64,000 bases of DNA from Methylosarcina fibrata AML-C10. Lineage in GTDB: Bacteria > Pseudomonadota > Gammaproteobacteria > Methylococcales > Methylomonadaceae. Every line of letters begins with the position of its first letter. Within the stretch, counting starts at the first letter, position 1. The stretch lies in assembly GCF_000372865.1 (NCBI RefSeq), contig NZ_KB889965.1, positions 2,470,547 through 2,534,546 on the forward strand, given 5' to 3'. Of the stretch, positions 22,737 through 31,294 are shown in pieces. Both the position numbers and the translations under genes were made by a program. Below the pieces are notes generated by a model. The model ran no database searches. It was given only the letters and a program-made list of their open reading frames with translations, and was not told the origin of the DNA.

Positions 22737-23219
22737 ATGCCGAATGAAAAAAAGACTGTCGCGGTGGCGGCATCCGAAGTCGTCCCGAGAACTCAGCCTT
22801 CGCTCTATCCGGAGCCGTTTGCCTCCCGGGTGAACGGACGCATCAAGCGCCAGCTCGGAGAGGTCTTCGGACTGACGAATTTCGGCGTGAATCTGACGCG
22901 CCTCGAGCCCGGCTCCATGTCGGCGCTCAGGCACTGCCATTCCCGGCAGGATGAATTCATCTATATCCTCGAAGGCGCCCCCACCCTGATAACCGATGCC
23001 GGAGAGATCCGGCTGGCTCCCGGAACGTGCGCAGGATTCAAGGCCGGAGAAGGCGACGGCCATCACCTTGTTAACCATACCCATGAGGCTGTCGTCTATC
23101 TCGAGGTAGGCGACCGCTCTCCCGGCGATGGCGCCTTTTATCCTGACGACGATCTCGAGGCCTGCTTCGTGGACGGTTCCTGGATTTTCCGGCACAAGAA
23201 CGGCGAGCCGTACCGGTGA
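22737..23219 (+). CDS. Cupin-domain protein
   Basis: A 160-residue single cupin. The two cupin motifs are present: motif 1 ALRHCHSRQDEFIYILEGAPTL (His 62, His 64, Glu 69 or so as metal ligands) and motif 2 LAPGTCAGFKAGEGDGHHLVNHT. The C-terminus (FYPDDDLEACFVDGSWIFRHKNGEPY) matches a group of proteobacterial cupins of unknown enzymatic role. AGGAG is five to six bases before the ATG at 22737. It is followed by two methyltransferase genes on the same strand, possibly as one operon, though gaps of 48-80 bp leave room for separate promoters. Confidence 0.85.
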   Translation: MPNEKKTVAVAASEVVPRTQPSLYPEPFASRVNGRIKRQLGEVFGLTNFGVNLTRLEPGSMSALRHCHSRQDEFIYILEGAPTLITDAGEIRLAPGTCAGFKAGEGDGHHLVNHTHEAVVYLEVGDRSPGDGAFYPDDDLEACFVDGSWIFRHKNGEPYR

Positions 23220-23299
23220 ACGGCCTAATTGTTGGATTATTCTTGAGGATCGGCAGATATCCCGGCCTGCCCTCGGCTTGACCAGAGGCTTTTAAACCC

Positions 23300-23899
23300 A
23301 TGACTCCCGAGCAGACCGCTCTCATTTACGACCGAATCGCTCAACACTGGGACTGCTCCGAATTCAATAACAGCAATGGTATCGGCCAGCACGAACGGGC
23401 GTTGCGGTTTGTTTCCGAATTCGGAAGCGCGATCGACATCGGCTGCGGCGGCAGCGGCCGGATAATCAATCTGCTGCAAAGCCGGGGATTTACCGTAGAA
23501 GGCCTGGATTTATCCGAAGAGATGCTGAAGCGTGCCCGAAGGCACCATCCCGAAGTACGGTTTCACATGGCCGATATCTGTTCCTGGCGCTTCCCGAAGC
23601 GTTACGACTTTATTACCGCGTGGGACAGTATCTGGCATGTGCCCCTTTCCCGGCAGCCTGGCGTGCTCCGCAAACTCTGCGACGGACTCACTCCCGGCGG
23701 AGTGCTGATTTTCACGACCGGCGGGGTCGAAACGCCCGATGAAGTCACCAATCCGTGCTTCGGCCAGCCGTTGTATCATGCGGCGCCCGGAATTCCGGCG
23801 ATATTGCGCATCCTGGAAGAGGCCGAATGCGCGTGCCGGCACCTGGAGTACGACCAGTTTCCCGAAAAGCACGTCTACATCATTGCGCAGCGGGCCTGA
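23300..23899 (+). CDS. Class I SAM-dependent methyltransferase
   Basis: A 199-residue methyltransferase. Motif I AIDIGCGGSGRIINLL (about 43-58), acidic residue of motif II in VEGLDLSEEMLKRARR, and DFITAWDSIWHVP as motif IV. Short C-terminal lobe, as in Methyltransf_25 proteins that act on small molecules. Substrate unknown. It starts at ATG 23300, 80 bp after the cupin gene, and precedes a second methyltransferase by 48 bp; the two share fold but little sequence, so they are not a recent duplication. Confidence 0.88.
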   Translation: MTPEQTALIYDRIAQHWDCSEFNNSNGIGQHERALRFVSEFGSAIDIGCGGSGRIINLLQSRGFTVEGLDLSEEMLKRARRHHPEVRFHMADICSWRFPKRYDFITAWDSIWHVPLSRQPGVLRKLCDGLTPGGVLIFTTGGVETPDEVTNPCFGQPLYHAAPGIPAILRILEEAECACRHLEYDQFPEKHVYIIAQRA

Positions 23900-23947
23900 C
23901 ATGAGCCCGCATACCAATTTTATATCGGCACAGCGGAATCCGCCTTT

Positions 23948-24718
23948 ATGACTACCGTTACCGAACACTATGAAAATCATCTGGCTCCTGTCTACCTGTG
24001 GATGGCAGGCGGTTTCGACGCCGCCGTTGCCCGTGGCGAAAGCGAGATCGACGCCGTTTGTCCGCAACCCTCGAACGGCTGCACCGCGGTGGATCTCGGC
24101 GCGGGCTTCGGCATGCACGCCGTTCCGCTGGCTCGTCGAGGTTATTCCGTGACGGCTGTCGATAGCTCGCCAACACTGCTCGAAGTATTGCAGGAGCATA
24201 TCGGAACGCTGCCGATTCGAACGGTGAAGGATGACCTGCTGGCTTTTCAAAAACATCTGGATGCCGAAGCCCGGCTCATCCTGTGCATGGGCGACACACT
24301 GACCCATCTTCCGGAACAGGCTTCCGTCGAACGGCTGTTTTCTCTTGTTGCAGAATCATTGCACCGGGACGGTACGTTCATTACCACCTTTCGGGATTAC
24401 ACGTCCCCCCTCGCCGGAACGGAGCGCTTCATTCCGGTAAGAAGCGACGATCAGCGCATTCTGACCTGCTTTCTGGAATACTTTCCCGATTACGTGGCCG
24501 CACATGACGTGCTTCAGGAACGGATGGGTTCTGCCTGGCAGCTACGGGTCGGCGCTTATCGGAAACTCAGGCTCTCGCCGGCCTGGGTAGCCGCGGCGCT
24601 GGAAGACAGAGGGTTTACCGTTCGCATCGAGCCCGGGCTGGCCGGCATGGTTCGCGTGGTTGCGGGCAAGAGATCGTTCCCCGAGCAGCGAGGAACAGAC
24701 CCAAAGTCGGGCACTTGA
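23948..24718 (+). CDS. Class I SAM-dependent methyltransferase
   Basis: A 256-residue methyltransferase. It has a motif I TAVDLGAGFGMHAVPLA (about 46-62) and SVTAVDSSPTLLEVL (motif II), then LILCMGDTLTHLPE at motif IV. The last 40 residues form the usual final strands (GFTVRIEPGLAGMVRVVAGKR). The C-terminus after residue 245 looks unstructured. Substrate unknown. It is the last plus-strand gene before the minus-strand YVTN gene; the 268 bp between them hold no gene that I can support. Confidence 0.86.
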   Translation: MTTVTEHYENHLAPVYLWMAGGFDAAVARGESEIDAVCPQPSNGCTAVDLGAGFGMHAVPLARRGYSVTAVDSSPTLLEVLQEHIGTLPIRTVKDDLLAFQKHLDAEARLILCMGDTLTHLPEQASVERLFSLVAESLHRDGTFITTFRDYTSPLAGTERFIPVRSDDQRILTCFLEYFPDYVAAHDVLQERMGSAWQLRVGAYRKLRLSPAWVAAALEDRGFTVRIEPGLAGMVRVVAGKRSFPEQRGTDPKSGT

Positions 24719-24986
24719 CCTACCCTCTAAGCCCATGCCGACCGATACGCAGATGACCGGATCGGTTTCTTGCCGTGAAACATTCAAGGAAGATGGCAAT
24801 TCTCCGCCTGTACGCGCAACCCGACCTCGACGGCAGCCCGATTCTTTCTCTGCCCGAGGCCGAACGCCTTTTTGTAAGGACGGCGGGTCATCCCAAATCA
24901 ACTATTGATCAGATAATTGTTGAATCGGAGCGTGGAGATTAAAGCCACCGAAAGCCCGATCACCCGGCGGCTTTGCTTAACTCAGG

Positions 24987-26357
24987 TTAATCAGTAATCA
25001 TGAAGGCATTGGTCGCCGTTGCCGACTGACCGTCCGGATTCGTGACGGTCATACTCTCGCTGCCCGTAGTTGCCGACAAGGAAAGATCCGCCTGGACCGA
25101 ACAGGACGTACTGGTACAGCTTACCGACTGAATCGTGATGCCGGTGGCAGGGCTGATCGTCACGGTCGACGTCGAGCTAAAATTGGTGCCGGTTATCGTG
25201 AAGGTCTGCGTGTTGTTTCTAGACACAAACCGGGGAGAGATGCTCGTGATCGTGGGCGTTCCAGCCGTATCAGCCGTAGTAATGGCCCCTTCAATCACCG
25301 TCCACGGGTTGAGGTCCGTGGTAATCGTGCTCACCACGGTCAGGCTCGCGGTATCGATGATGGAAACGGTGCCGCCGAGCGGATTGGTGACGTAGAGCTT
25401 GCTGCCGTCGTGGTTAAGCTCGACCCAGTAAGGCCCCGTATCGGTCGGAATCGATTGCGTACTCCAATCGCTTATATTAATCACGACCACGCTGTTGGCA
25501 TTAGCCACCGCGACATACGCACGAGCGCCATCGGGTGAGACGGTGATTGCCCAAGGGGTTGAGCCCAATGTAATAGTCTTTACCACCGCATGCGTCGCTG
25601 TATCGATTACCGTTGACGTGCCGCCTGTGGTGTCGGAAGTTAAAACATACTTGTTGTCTGGAGTGACCGCGACATACGAAGGATTCGTGCCCACCGCGGT
25701 GGTCCAGGCAACCGTCTGGGTTGCGGTATCAATGGCGGAAACCGTGTTGGAACCGTAGTTGGCCACATAAACCTTAGTTCCGTCGGGCGATACTCTGATG
25801 TTGCGTGGAGCCGAGCCGACGGTGATCGTTTTCTTGACGGTATCCGTCGAGGTATCGATTACCGAAACCGTGCCGCTGCCGGTATTGCCGACATAGACGA
25901 AGCCGCCGGTATAAACCATGAAACGAGGCGCACCTCCCACGGCAATGGTTTTGGTTACGGTATTGGTCGTGGTATCGATCACCGAAACAGTGCCGTTATC
26001 CTTGTTGTCGACGTACAGCTTATTTGCCGTCGGATGATAGATCATGAATTCCGGCTTGGTACCCACCGTAATGGTGGCCAGCACGGCTCTCGTTGAGGTG
26101 TCCAGTACCGAGACGGTTCCCGACGTCTGGTTGGAGGCATACAATTTTGTTCCATCGGGGGATAACACGAGACGCAATGTGACGTTACCTACCGTGGTAT
26201 GGCCGATTTCGGTCCCGGAGTCGGGGTCTATAAAGGTCACAACCCCTGGATCCCATTGATTCGCAACGTAAGCCTGATAGGTCGTTGCCGCGTTGGCGGC
26301 AAAAACACTCCCCATAACTAAAGCAAGACATAACAGCCTGGCGGATAGATTTTTCAT
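24987..26357 (-). CDS. Secreted YVTN beta-propeller protein with TIG domain
   Basis: A 456-residue exported protein. Signal peptide MKNLSARLLCLALVMGSVFA with cleavage near ANA. Residues about 25-370 are tandem propeller repeats of about 40 residues, each with a version of KLYVTNPLGGTVSIIDTASLTVV and a TITVG strand, forming one seven- or eight-bladed propeller. Residues about 375-455 look like an IPT/TIG immunoglobulin-like domain (TITSISPRFVSRNNTQTFTITGTNF). AGGAG precedes the ATG. Such proteins are surface or periplasmic and are thought to bind proteins, metals or glycans; no enzymatic residue set is visible. Single gene with its own 190-bp upstream region. Confidence 0.88.
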   Translation of the reverse strand: MKNLSARLLCLALVMGSVFAANAATTYQAYVANQWDPGVVTFIDPDSGTEIGHTTVGNVTLRLVLSPDGTKLYASNQTSGTVSVLDTSTRAVLATITVGTKPEFMIYHPTANKLYVDNKDNGTVSVIDTTTNTVTKTIAVGGAPRFMVYTGGFVYVGNTGSGTVSVIDTSTDTVKKTITVGSAPRNIRVSPDGTKVYVANYGSNTVSAIDTATQTVAWTTAVGTNPSYVAVTPDNKYVLTSDTTGGTSTVIDTATHAVVKTITLGSTPWAITVSPDGARAYVAVANANSVVVINISDWSTQSIPTDTGPYWVELNHDGSKLYVTNPLGGTVSIIDTASLTVVSTITTDLNPWTVIEGAITTADTAGTPTITSISPRFVSRNNTQTFTITGTNFSSTSTVTISPATGITIQSVSCTSTSCSVQADLSLSATTGSESMTVTNPDGQSATATNAFMITD

Positions 26358-26548
26358 TTTATTCTCCTAAGATAAAGTTGGATTTGATCAATATTCATTA
26401 CTCCCTTTACCTATAAATTAAAGTCAATAAGCATAGGGTTGACGGTTGAAACTCGGATCCTCCCTGCTTGGCGAACTTGTTGCTTTGTTTGACGTCCTAA
26501 AACAATAAAAATTGGAAGACCATACCGACTCGTCAATCGGTATACGTT

Positions 26549-26818
26549 CTAATTGCTTCGACTCATGCTACGATACCGGTCCCTTGCTTTTAATTGCCGA
26601 GCGATGGATCTTCTCGGAACCTTGGCTATCGGGTGCCAACGAACGGGTACTCCTTTCAATTTAACCATACCTGAACCGAACTCGTTGCCGTACCATGCCC
26701 CTTCTTTGAATTGGGCGTACCATAAGGTCTCGTCCGCGTAATCGGAATCATGTCGAAACATAACGAAAACATATTCGTCATTGTCCGGTAATTGCTCGTT
26801 TGCGCTTATCCAGCTCAT
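26549..26818 (-). CDS. DUF551-like small protein
   Basis: An 89-residue protein. MSWISANEQLPDNDEYVFVMFR and the later VPVRWHPIAKVP fit the DUF551 pattern (WISV.E.LP, then W.PLP), a domain found in phages and genomic islands with no known function. Residues 70-89 are basic and look like an unstructured tail. Upstream DNA (26819-26991) holds no other feature. It could be a phage remnant. Confidence 0.6.
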   Translation of the reverse strand: MSWISANEQLPDNDEYVFVMFRHDSDYADETLWYAQFKEGAWYGNEFGSGMVKLKGVPVRWHPIAKVPRRSIARQLKARDRYRSMSRSN

Positions 26819-26991
26819 GTTGGCTTCCTGCCCAGTTTCAAAAAGCTGATCGGTATTCCTTTTCTCCGCTTAAGAAAACAATTGATTCTCATAAAGCAAT
26901 TGACGAGTTTGGCTTTAATCAGGGAGGGACAGATCCGTTTCGAAGCAGGTGCCGGACGATTCAGTATTTCGCACGGCCGAATCGGCAGAAC

Positions 26992-27237
26992 TTAGGCTAA
27001 ATCGCATTGCTCGGCCCAAACGCCGCCGACCCACGCTACGTGAAAGTCCCCCTTTGAGGGTCGGTAAATACACAATCCGAATCCATCGGTCAGCAAGTAA
27101 TCGCCTTTGGCAAAGGTATAACCGGGCAATCGCAGTTGGTCAAACTGGACGGCGGGGCGGTAGTTGACGACCTCCAATGCCTCAAGGCTGCCCGGGCATG
27201 CGATGTCTTCCTGTATTTTTTGCTCGATGGATTTCAT
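26992..27237 (-). CDS. Hypothetical 81-residue protein
   Basis: Unrecognised. From the ATG at 27237 the product reads MKSIEQKIQEDIACPGSLEALEV and then shows alternating hydrophobic strands (FDQLRLPGYTFAKGDYLLTDG, FHVAWVGGVWAEQC). A longer form to 27291 would need an upstream start. Only a weak GAG-type ribosome site is seen. It lies between DUF551-like and HicB-like genes on the same strand, in a region of small accessory genes. Confidence 0.45.
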   Translation of the reverse strand: MKSIEQKIQEDIACPGSLEALEVVNYRPAVQFDQLRLPGYTFAKGDYLLTDGFGLCIYRPSKGDFHVAWVGGVWAEQCDLA

Positions 27238-27363
27238 TGTGGCTCTACGACTGCTTAAAAAGTGGACCCCAAGAAGCGTTGCTGATGACATTTCTCATCG
27301 GAAAAATCGGGCTTCGCATTGTTTAGCCTGGGCATTAGGCGCGTGAACCGTTAATCGACGAGA

Positions 27364-27651
27364 TTATTTACGTAAGCGCGCCAACGGTAACTGAATGACC
27401 ACGTCATCGTCATCGGGTAGGCCTTGTTTTGTTTCTATGTCCAGGATTTTCACTCTACAGGAATTTTGTGGAGGCTCGATTCCTATTTTTTCCAACGTGC
27501 GAATTCGAAGAGTGATCATCGCTTTCAGCGTTTCCAGGGCTTTTTTCTCGGTCGGCCCTTTCGCTACGCAACCAGGTATATCGGGACTGTAGGCAGAAAA
27601 CTGTTTGGTTGAACTGTGATAGATGGGTTGGACTATGGCTACTAGTTTCAT
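27364..27651 (-). CDS. HicB-like antitoxin-type protein, no HicA seen
   Basis: A 95-residue protein with the HicB/UPF0150 partial RNase H-like fold: KQFSAYSPDIPGCVAKGPTEKKALETLKAMI (about 16-46), with the signature DIPGC. The C-terminal third is acidic and strand-rich, without an obvious HTH. HicB normally neutralises the small HicA RNA interferase encoded next to it. I find no HicA-like ORF within several hundred bases on either side, so this is an orphan or works with a distant partner. Confidence 0.7.
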   Translation of the reverse strand: MKLVAIVQPIYHSSTKQFSAYSPDIPGCVAKGPTEKKALETLKAMITLRIRTLEKIGIEPPQNSCRVKILDIETKQGLPDDDDVVIQLPLARLRK

Positions 27652-27914
27652 TCTCGCTCTCTCTAATGAATTACTCGACTGCCGGCTCCATTTCTTTCTG
27701 ATTCCGCTGATTTTTTCCTTTCTCAGGAGATTTTTCTAGAGCATAAACTCTACCTATTCCATTAAGAAGTTATAAATGTTTAATAACGATAATTTCCCTA
27801 TAGAGAATAGGTATATAAAATAACCATTTGAAAAAAGTATGGATTCCCTGGCCGGCTCATTCCGGCAGCAGATTTTCGAACGCTGCACGTTCCTGCACCG
27901 TAGCCCGGCACGCC

Positions 27915-27931
27915 CGCACCAAATTGGTTCA
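27915..27931 (+). promoter_or_regulatory. NtrC-like binding site
   Basis: CGCACCAAATTGGTTCA matches the NtrC consensus TGCACY-N4-TGGTGCA except at two positions. It sits about 103 bp upstream of the sigma54-type promoter at 28018, a normal enhancer distance. GC-rich TGCAC half-sites lie just upstream (about 27885-27900). Confidence 0.5.
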
Positions 27932-28017
27932 AAACCATCGCCATCCCTAGTAAAACGAATCTCGCAAGCAGATTAAATGAATAGCAAAACGCCATGAAAT
28001 GGATGAATTTCTTATTG

Positions 28018-28033
28018 TGGTGCAGTTATTGCA
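28018..28033 (+). promoter_or_regulatory. Candidate sigma54 promoter of the FNT-cyanase operon
   Basis: TGGTGCAGTTATTGCA matches TGGCAC-N5-TTGCA: GG and GC are separated by exactly 10 bases. Transcription would start near 28044, about 75 bp before the first gene. The 467-bp region 27652-28118 contains no gene. Sigma54 control suits a nitrogen operon. Confidence 0.6.
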
Positions 28034-28118
28034 TTAGTGAGGGCACATGGTATTGCATGTCCAAAGAAGTTCTTTTAATTGAACTGCACTTGTTAATTTA
28101 TCAAGCGAGAGAAAAACG

Positions 28119-28931
28119 ATGTCTTATTTAGTTCCCTCAGAATTTGTCACTAAAATGGTGGATGCCGGTGAATCCAAAGTCTTCATGTCGACCCGGGACA
28201 CGGTGATCAGAGCCTATATGGCCGGAGCCATCCTGGCGTTGGCAGCGGTCTTTGCGGTTTCGATGTCCGTACAGACGGGCTCTCCGCTGATCGGCGCCAT
28301 ACTATTCCCCGTCGGTTTTTCCATGCTGTATTTGCTGGGCTTCGATCTGCTGACCGGGGTATTTGTGTTGACGCCGCTGGCCTGGATCGACAAACGCCCG
28401 GGGATAACGATCGGCGGTATTTTAAGGAACTGGAGCCTGGTCTTCGTCGGCAATTTTCTGGGCGCTCTGACCGTGGCGGTAATGATGTCGATCGTCTTCA
28501 CTTTCGGCTTCTCGACCGAGCCCAATGAAGTCGGCCAAAAAATTGCCGGCATCGGCGAAGCGCGTACGCTCGGCTATGCCAAATACGGCGCAGCCGGCAT
28601 GCTGACGCTGTTTATCCGGGGCATGCTGTGCAACTGGATGGTATCCACCGGGGTGGTCGGAGCGATGATTTCCACCACGGTCAGCGGCAAGGTGATCGCC
28701 ATGTGGATGCCGATCATGCTTTTCTTTGCGATGACTTTCGAGCACTCCATCGTCAACATGTTTCTTTTCCCCTCGGGTCTGATCATGGGCGGCAAATTTT
28801 CGATCATGGATTATCTGATCTGGAACGAAATCCCGACCGTGCTGGGCAATCTGGTCGGCGGCCTCGCCTTCACCGGGCTGACCTTGTATTCGACGCACGT
28901 AAAGACGGCGCCGAAACGTTCCGCGCTCTGA
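28119..28931 (+). CDS. Formate/nitrite transporter family channel
   Basis: A 270-residue FNT-family membrane channel. Six hydrophobic segments are visible, including AYMAGAILALAAVFAVSM, LFPVGFSMLYLLGFDLLTGVF (FNT loop region), LVFVGNFLGALTVAVMM, FIRGMLCNWMVSTGVVGAMI and NMFLFPSGLIMGG. The signature GNFLGAL and the LCNWMV motif with the central gate region are present. FNT proteins are pentamers moving formate, nitrite or hydrosulfide. Given the cyanase two genes downstream and the sigma54 promoter, nitrite or cyanate transport is the likeliest role. Weak AGAGAAAAACG ribosome site before the ATG. First gene of a three-gene set with a kinase/phosphatase and cyanase. Confidence 0.9.
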   Translation: MSYLVPSEFVTKMVDAGESKVFMSTRDTVIRAYMAGAILALAAVFAVSMSVQTGSPLIGAILFPVGFSMLYLLGFDLLTGVFVLTPLAWIDKRPGITIGGILRNWSLVFVGNFLGALTVAVMMSIVFTFGFSTEPNEVGQKIAGIGEARTLGYAKYGAAGMLTLFIRGMLCNWMVSTGVVGAMISTTVSGKVIAMWMPIMLFFAMTFEHSIVNMFLFPSGLIMGGKFSIMDYLIWNEIPTVLGNLVGGLAFTGLTLYSTHVKTAPKRSAL

Positions 28932-28998
28932 GCTGCGGTCAAACCACAGGCCCCGGCCGATCTCTCGGCCAGGCCGCTTCCGACCGTTGAACGCTCTG

Positions 28999-30732
28999 AT
29001 GGCCAGTCAATTAAAAATTTCGGTGGGACAATACTCCGACCCGGGCCGCAAGGAAGTCAACCAGGATTTTTACGGTGTTCATATCCCGAAAGAACCCCAG
29101 TTGAGTGCTAAAGGGATTGCCGTTGCCCTGGCCGACGGCATCAGCAGCAGCGAGGTGAGCCAGATTGCCAGCGAAGCCGCGGTGACCAGTTTTCTGGAAG
29201 ATTATTTCTGCACTTCGGAAGCCTGGTCTGCCGAGAAGTCGGGATACCGGGTATTGACGGCGATCAACTCCTGGCTGCATGCGCAGACCCGGCAAAGTCC
29301 CTACCGTTACGATAAAGACAAAGGTTACGTCTGCACCTTGAGCGCTCTGGTGATCAAGTCGGCCACGGCGCATCTCTTTCACGTGGGCGATACGCGCATC
29401 TATCGTTTGCGCGGCAGCGATCTGGAGCAATTGACCAGCGACCATCGTTATTGGGTGTCGCAGGAGGTAAGCTATCTTGGCCGCGCTTTAGGCGTCAATC
29501 CTCAGATCGAAATCGATTATCGGGCGCTGCCGGTGGAAACGGGCGATCTATTTATCTTGGCGACAGACGGTGTCTACGAATATGCCGGCCTTGATTTCAT
29601 TATCAAGGCCGTTCAGGATCATCAAAATGACCTGGAGACGGCTGCAAAAGCCATTGCCGACGAAGCCTACGGGCAAGGCAGTCCGGATAATCTGACCACT
29701 CAGATTATCCGGATCGACAGCTTGCCTCGCCTGGATGCGGACGAGCTTTATCGCCGGTTTACCGAATTGCCGTTTCCTCCGATGCTGGAAGCCCGAATGG
29801 TCTTCGACGGGTATAAAATCGTCAGGGAAATCCATGCCAGCAGCCGCAGTCATGTGTATCTGGCCGTGGACAACGGCACCGGGACGCCCGTTGCCATAAA
29901 AACTCCCTCGATCGATCTTCGGAGCGATCCGGCCTATCTGGAAAGATTCCTGACGGAAGAATGGATCGCCCGGCGCATCGACAGTGCCCATGTACTAAAA
30001 CCGTGCGCACCGGCGCGCAAACGCAATTATCTTTATTTCGCCACCGAGTTCGTCGAAGGCCGGACCCTGACGCAGTGGATGATCGACCATCCGAGACCGG
30101 ATCTGGAAACCGTGCGCGGCATCGTCGAACAAATCGCCAAAGGTCTGCGCGCTTTTCACCGGCTGGAAATGCTGCATCAGGATCTGAGACCGGACAACAT
30201 CCTGCTGGACAGTACCGGCACGGTCAAGATCATCGATTTCGGCGCGGTCAAAGTGGCCGGCCTGATGGAAATGGCTTCTCCCTTGCAGAAAAGCCATCTT
30301 CTCGGCACCGCCCAATATACCGCGCCGGAATATTTTCTGGGAGAAAACGGAACCACCCGTTCGGATCTGTTTTCCCTGGGGGTGATCGCTTATCAAATGC
30401 TGTCGGGAAAACTGCCTTACGGAACCGAAGCCGCCAAAGCCAGAACCCGGGCTGCGCAAAAGAAATTGAATTATTGCTCGGTACTCGACGACGACCTGGA
30501 AATTCCGGCCTGGGTCGACGACGCGCTCAGAAAGGCGGTGCATCCGAACCCGTATCAGCGTTATGAGGAATTATCCGAGTTTATCCATGACCTGCGCCAC
30601 CCGAACCCGGCGTTTTTAAATAAAACCCGTCCGCCGCTGATCGAACGCAATCCGGCGGGCTTCTGGAAAAGCGTTTCCTTCATCCTGGCCATGACCGTTG
30701 TCGTGTTATTGTTCAAGTTAACCCATCCATAG
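28999..30732 (+). CDS. Bifunctional PP2C phosphatase / Ser-Thr protein kinase
   Basis: A 577-residue fusion (ATG 28999; a TTG at 28987 adds four residues). Residues about 1-235 form a PP2C phosphatase with the metal-binding ALADGISSSEVSQ, HVGDTRIYRL, LILATDGVYEY and GSPDNLT motifs. Residues about 260-540 form a eukaryotic-type kinase with the lysine in VAIKTP, the catalytic loop HQDLRPDNILL (HRD altered to HQD), the IDFGAVK magnesium motif and TAQYTAPEYF. A C-terminal helix (FILAMTVVVLLFKL) anchors it in the membrane. The same three-gene set is known next to nitrate/nitrite or cyanate genes; it may regulate the transporter by phosphorylation, but no substrate is shown. It follows the FNT gene by 67 bp. 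Confidence 0.9.
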   Translation: MASQLKISVGQYSDPGRKEVNQDFYGVHIPKEPQLSAKGIAVALADGISSSEVSQIASEAAVTSFLEDYFCTSEAWSAEKSGYRVLTAINSWLHAQTRQSPYRYDKDKGYVCTLSALVIKSATAHLFHVGDTRIYRLRGSDLEQLTSDHRYWVSQEVSYLGRALGVNPQIEIDYRALPVETGDLFILATDGVYEYAGLDFIIKAVQDHQNDLETAAKAIADEAYGQGSPDNLTTQIIRIDSLPRLDADELYRRFTELPFPPMLEARMVFDGYKIVREIHASSRSHVYLAVDNGTGTPVAIKTPSIDLRSDPAYLERFLTEEWIARRIDSAHVLKPCAPARKRNYLYFATEFVEGRTLTQWMIDHPRPDLETVRGIVEQIAKGLRAFHRLEMLHQDLRPDNILLDSTGTVKIIDFGAVKVAGLMEMASPLQKSHLLGTAQYTAPEYFLGENGTTRSDLFSLGVIAYQMLSGKLPYGTEAAKARTRAAQKKLNYCSVLDDDLEIPAWVDDALRKAVHPNPYQRYEELSEFIHDLRHPNPAFLNKTRPPLIERNPAGFWKSVSFILAMTVVVLLFKLTHP

Positions 30733-30745
30733 AGGCATGTAAAAA

Positions 30746-31237
30746 ATGAAAACCGCACCGACCCAAACCCCGTCCTGCTGCAAAGCCGATTCGCTGCTCA
30801 CCAAGGAACAGATGACCGAGCGCATCATTTCCGCCAAAGTTAAAAAACAACTGACCTGGACCGCGCTTGCCGAACAAGTCGGCGTCGACGAGGTCTGGCT
30901 GGCCTCGGCATGCCTGGGCATGAACAGCATGAAGCACGATCTTGCCGAAAAGCTTTGCGCCGTTCTGGAATTGCCCGCCGAAGTTCTGACCGCCCTGACC
31001 GTGTTTCCTCATAAACGATGGTCGTTCGAGATACCGCAGGATCCGCTCATTTACCGGCTTTATGAAATCGTCGGCGTTTACGGGGAAACCTTGAAAGAAG
31101 TCATTCACGAGAAATTCGGAGACGGCATCATGAGCGCCATCGATTTCAGCATGACGGTCGGCAAAGAAGAAAACCCGGCCGGCGACCGGGTCGTCATTAC
31201 CCTGAACGGCAAATTTCTGCCTTATAAATCCTGGTGA
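30746..31237 (+). CDS. cynS: Cyanase
   Basis: A 163-residue cyanate hydratase that converts cyanate and bicarbonate to ammonia and carbon dioxide. The N-terminal helical domain (LTWTALAEQVGVDEVWLASACLG) and the C-terminal catalytic domain (PLIYRLYEIVGVYGETLKEVIHEKFGDGIMSAIDFSM) are complete; the active-site Arg, Glu and Ser are in YRLYE, LKEVIHEKFGDGIMS. Typical length is about 156. The start at 30746 is preceded by a modest AGAGG. It ends the sigma54-type operon with the FNT channel and kinase/phosphatase, pointing to use of cyanate or nitrite as nitrogen source. Confidence 0.96.
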   Translation: MKTAPTQTPSCCKADSLLTKEQMTERIISAKVKKQLTWTALAEQVGVDEVWLASACLGMNSMKHDLAEKLCAVLELPAEVLTALTVFPHKRWSFEIPQDPLIYRLYEIVGVYGETLKEVIHEKFGDGIMSAIDFSMTVGKEENPAGDRVVITLNGKFLPYKSW

Positions 31238-31294
31238 TTTCTACCGCCGGATCGGCGGACCGAGAGTGTTTGATCATAAGGCCCGCTCCTTCCG

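Noticed and set aside
23300-24718. The two methyltransferases as a tandem duplication
   Set aside because: Sizes and sequences differ outside the common cofactor motifs.
28010-28060. A second sigma54-like match, GGCACATGGTATTGC
   Set aside because: GG and GC are separated by 11 bases, not 10; the match at 28018 has the right spacing.
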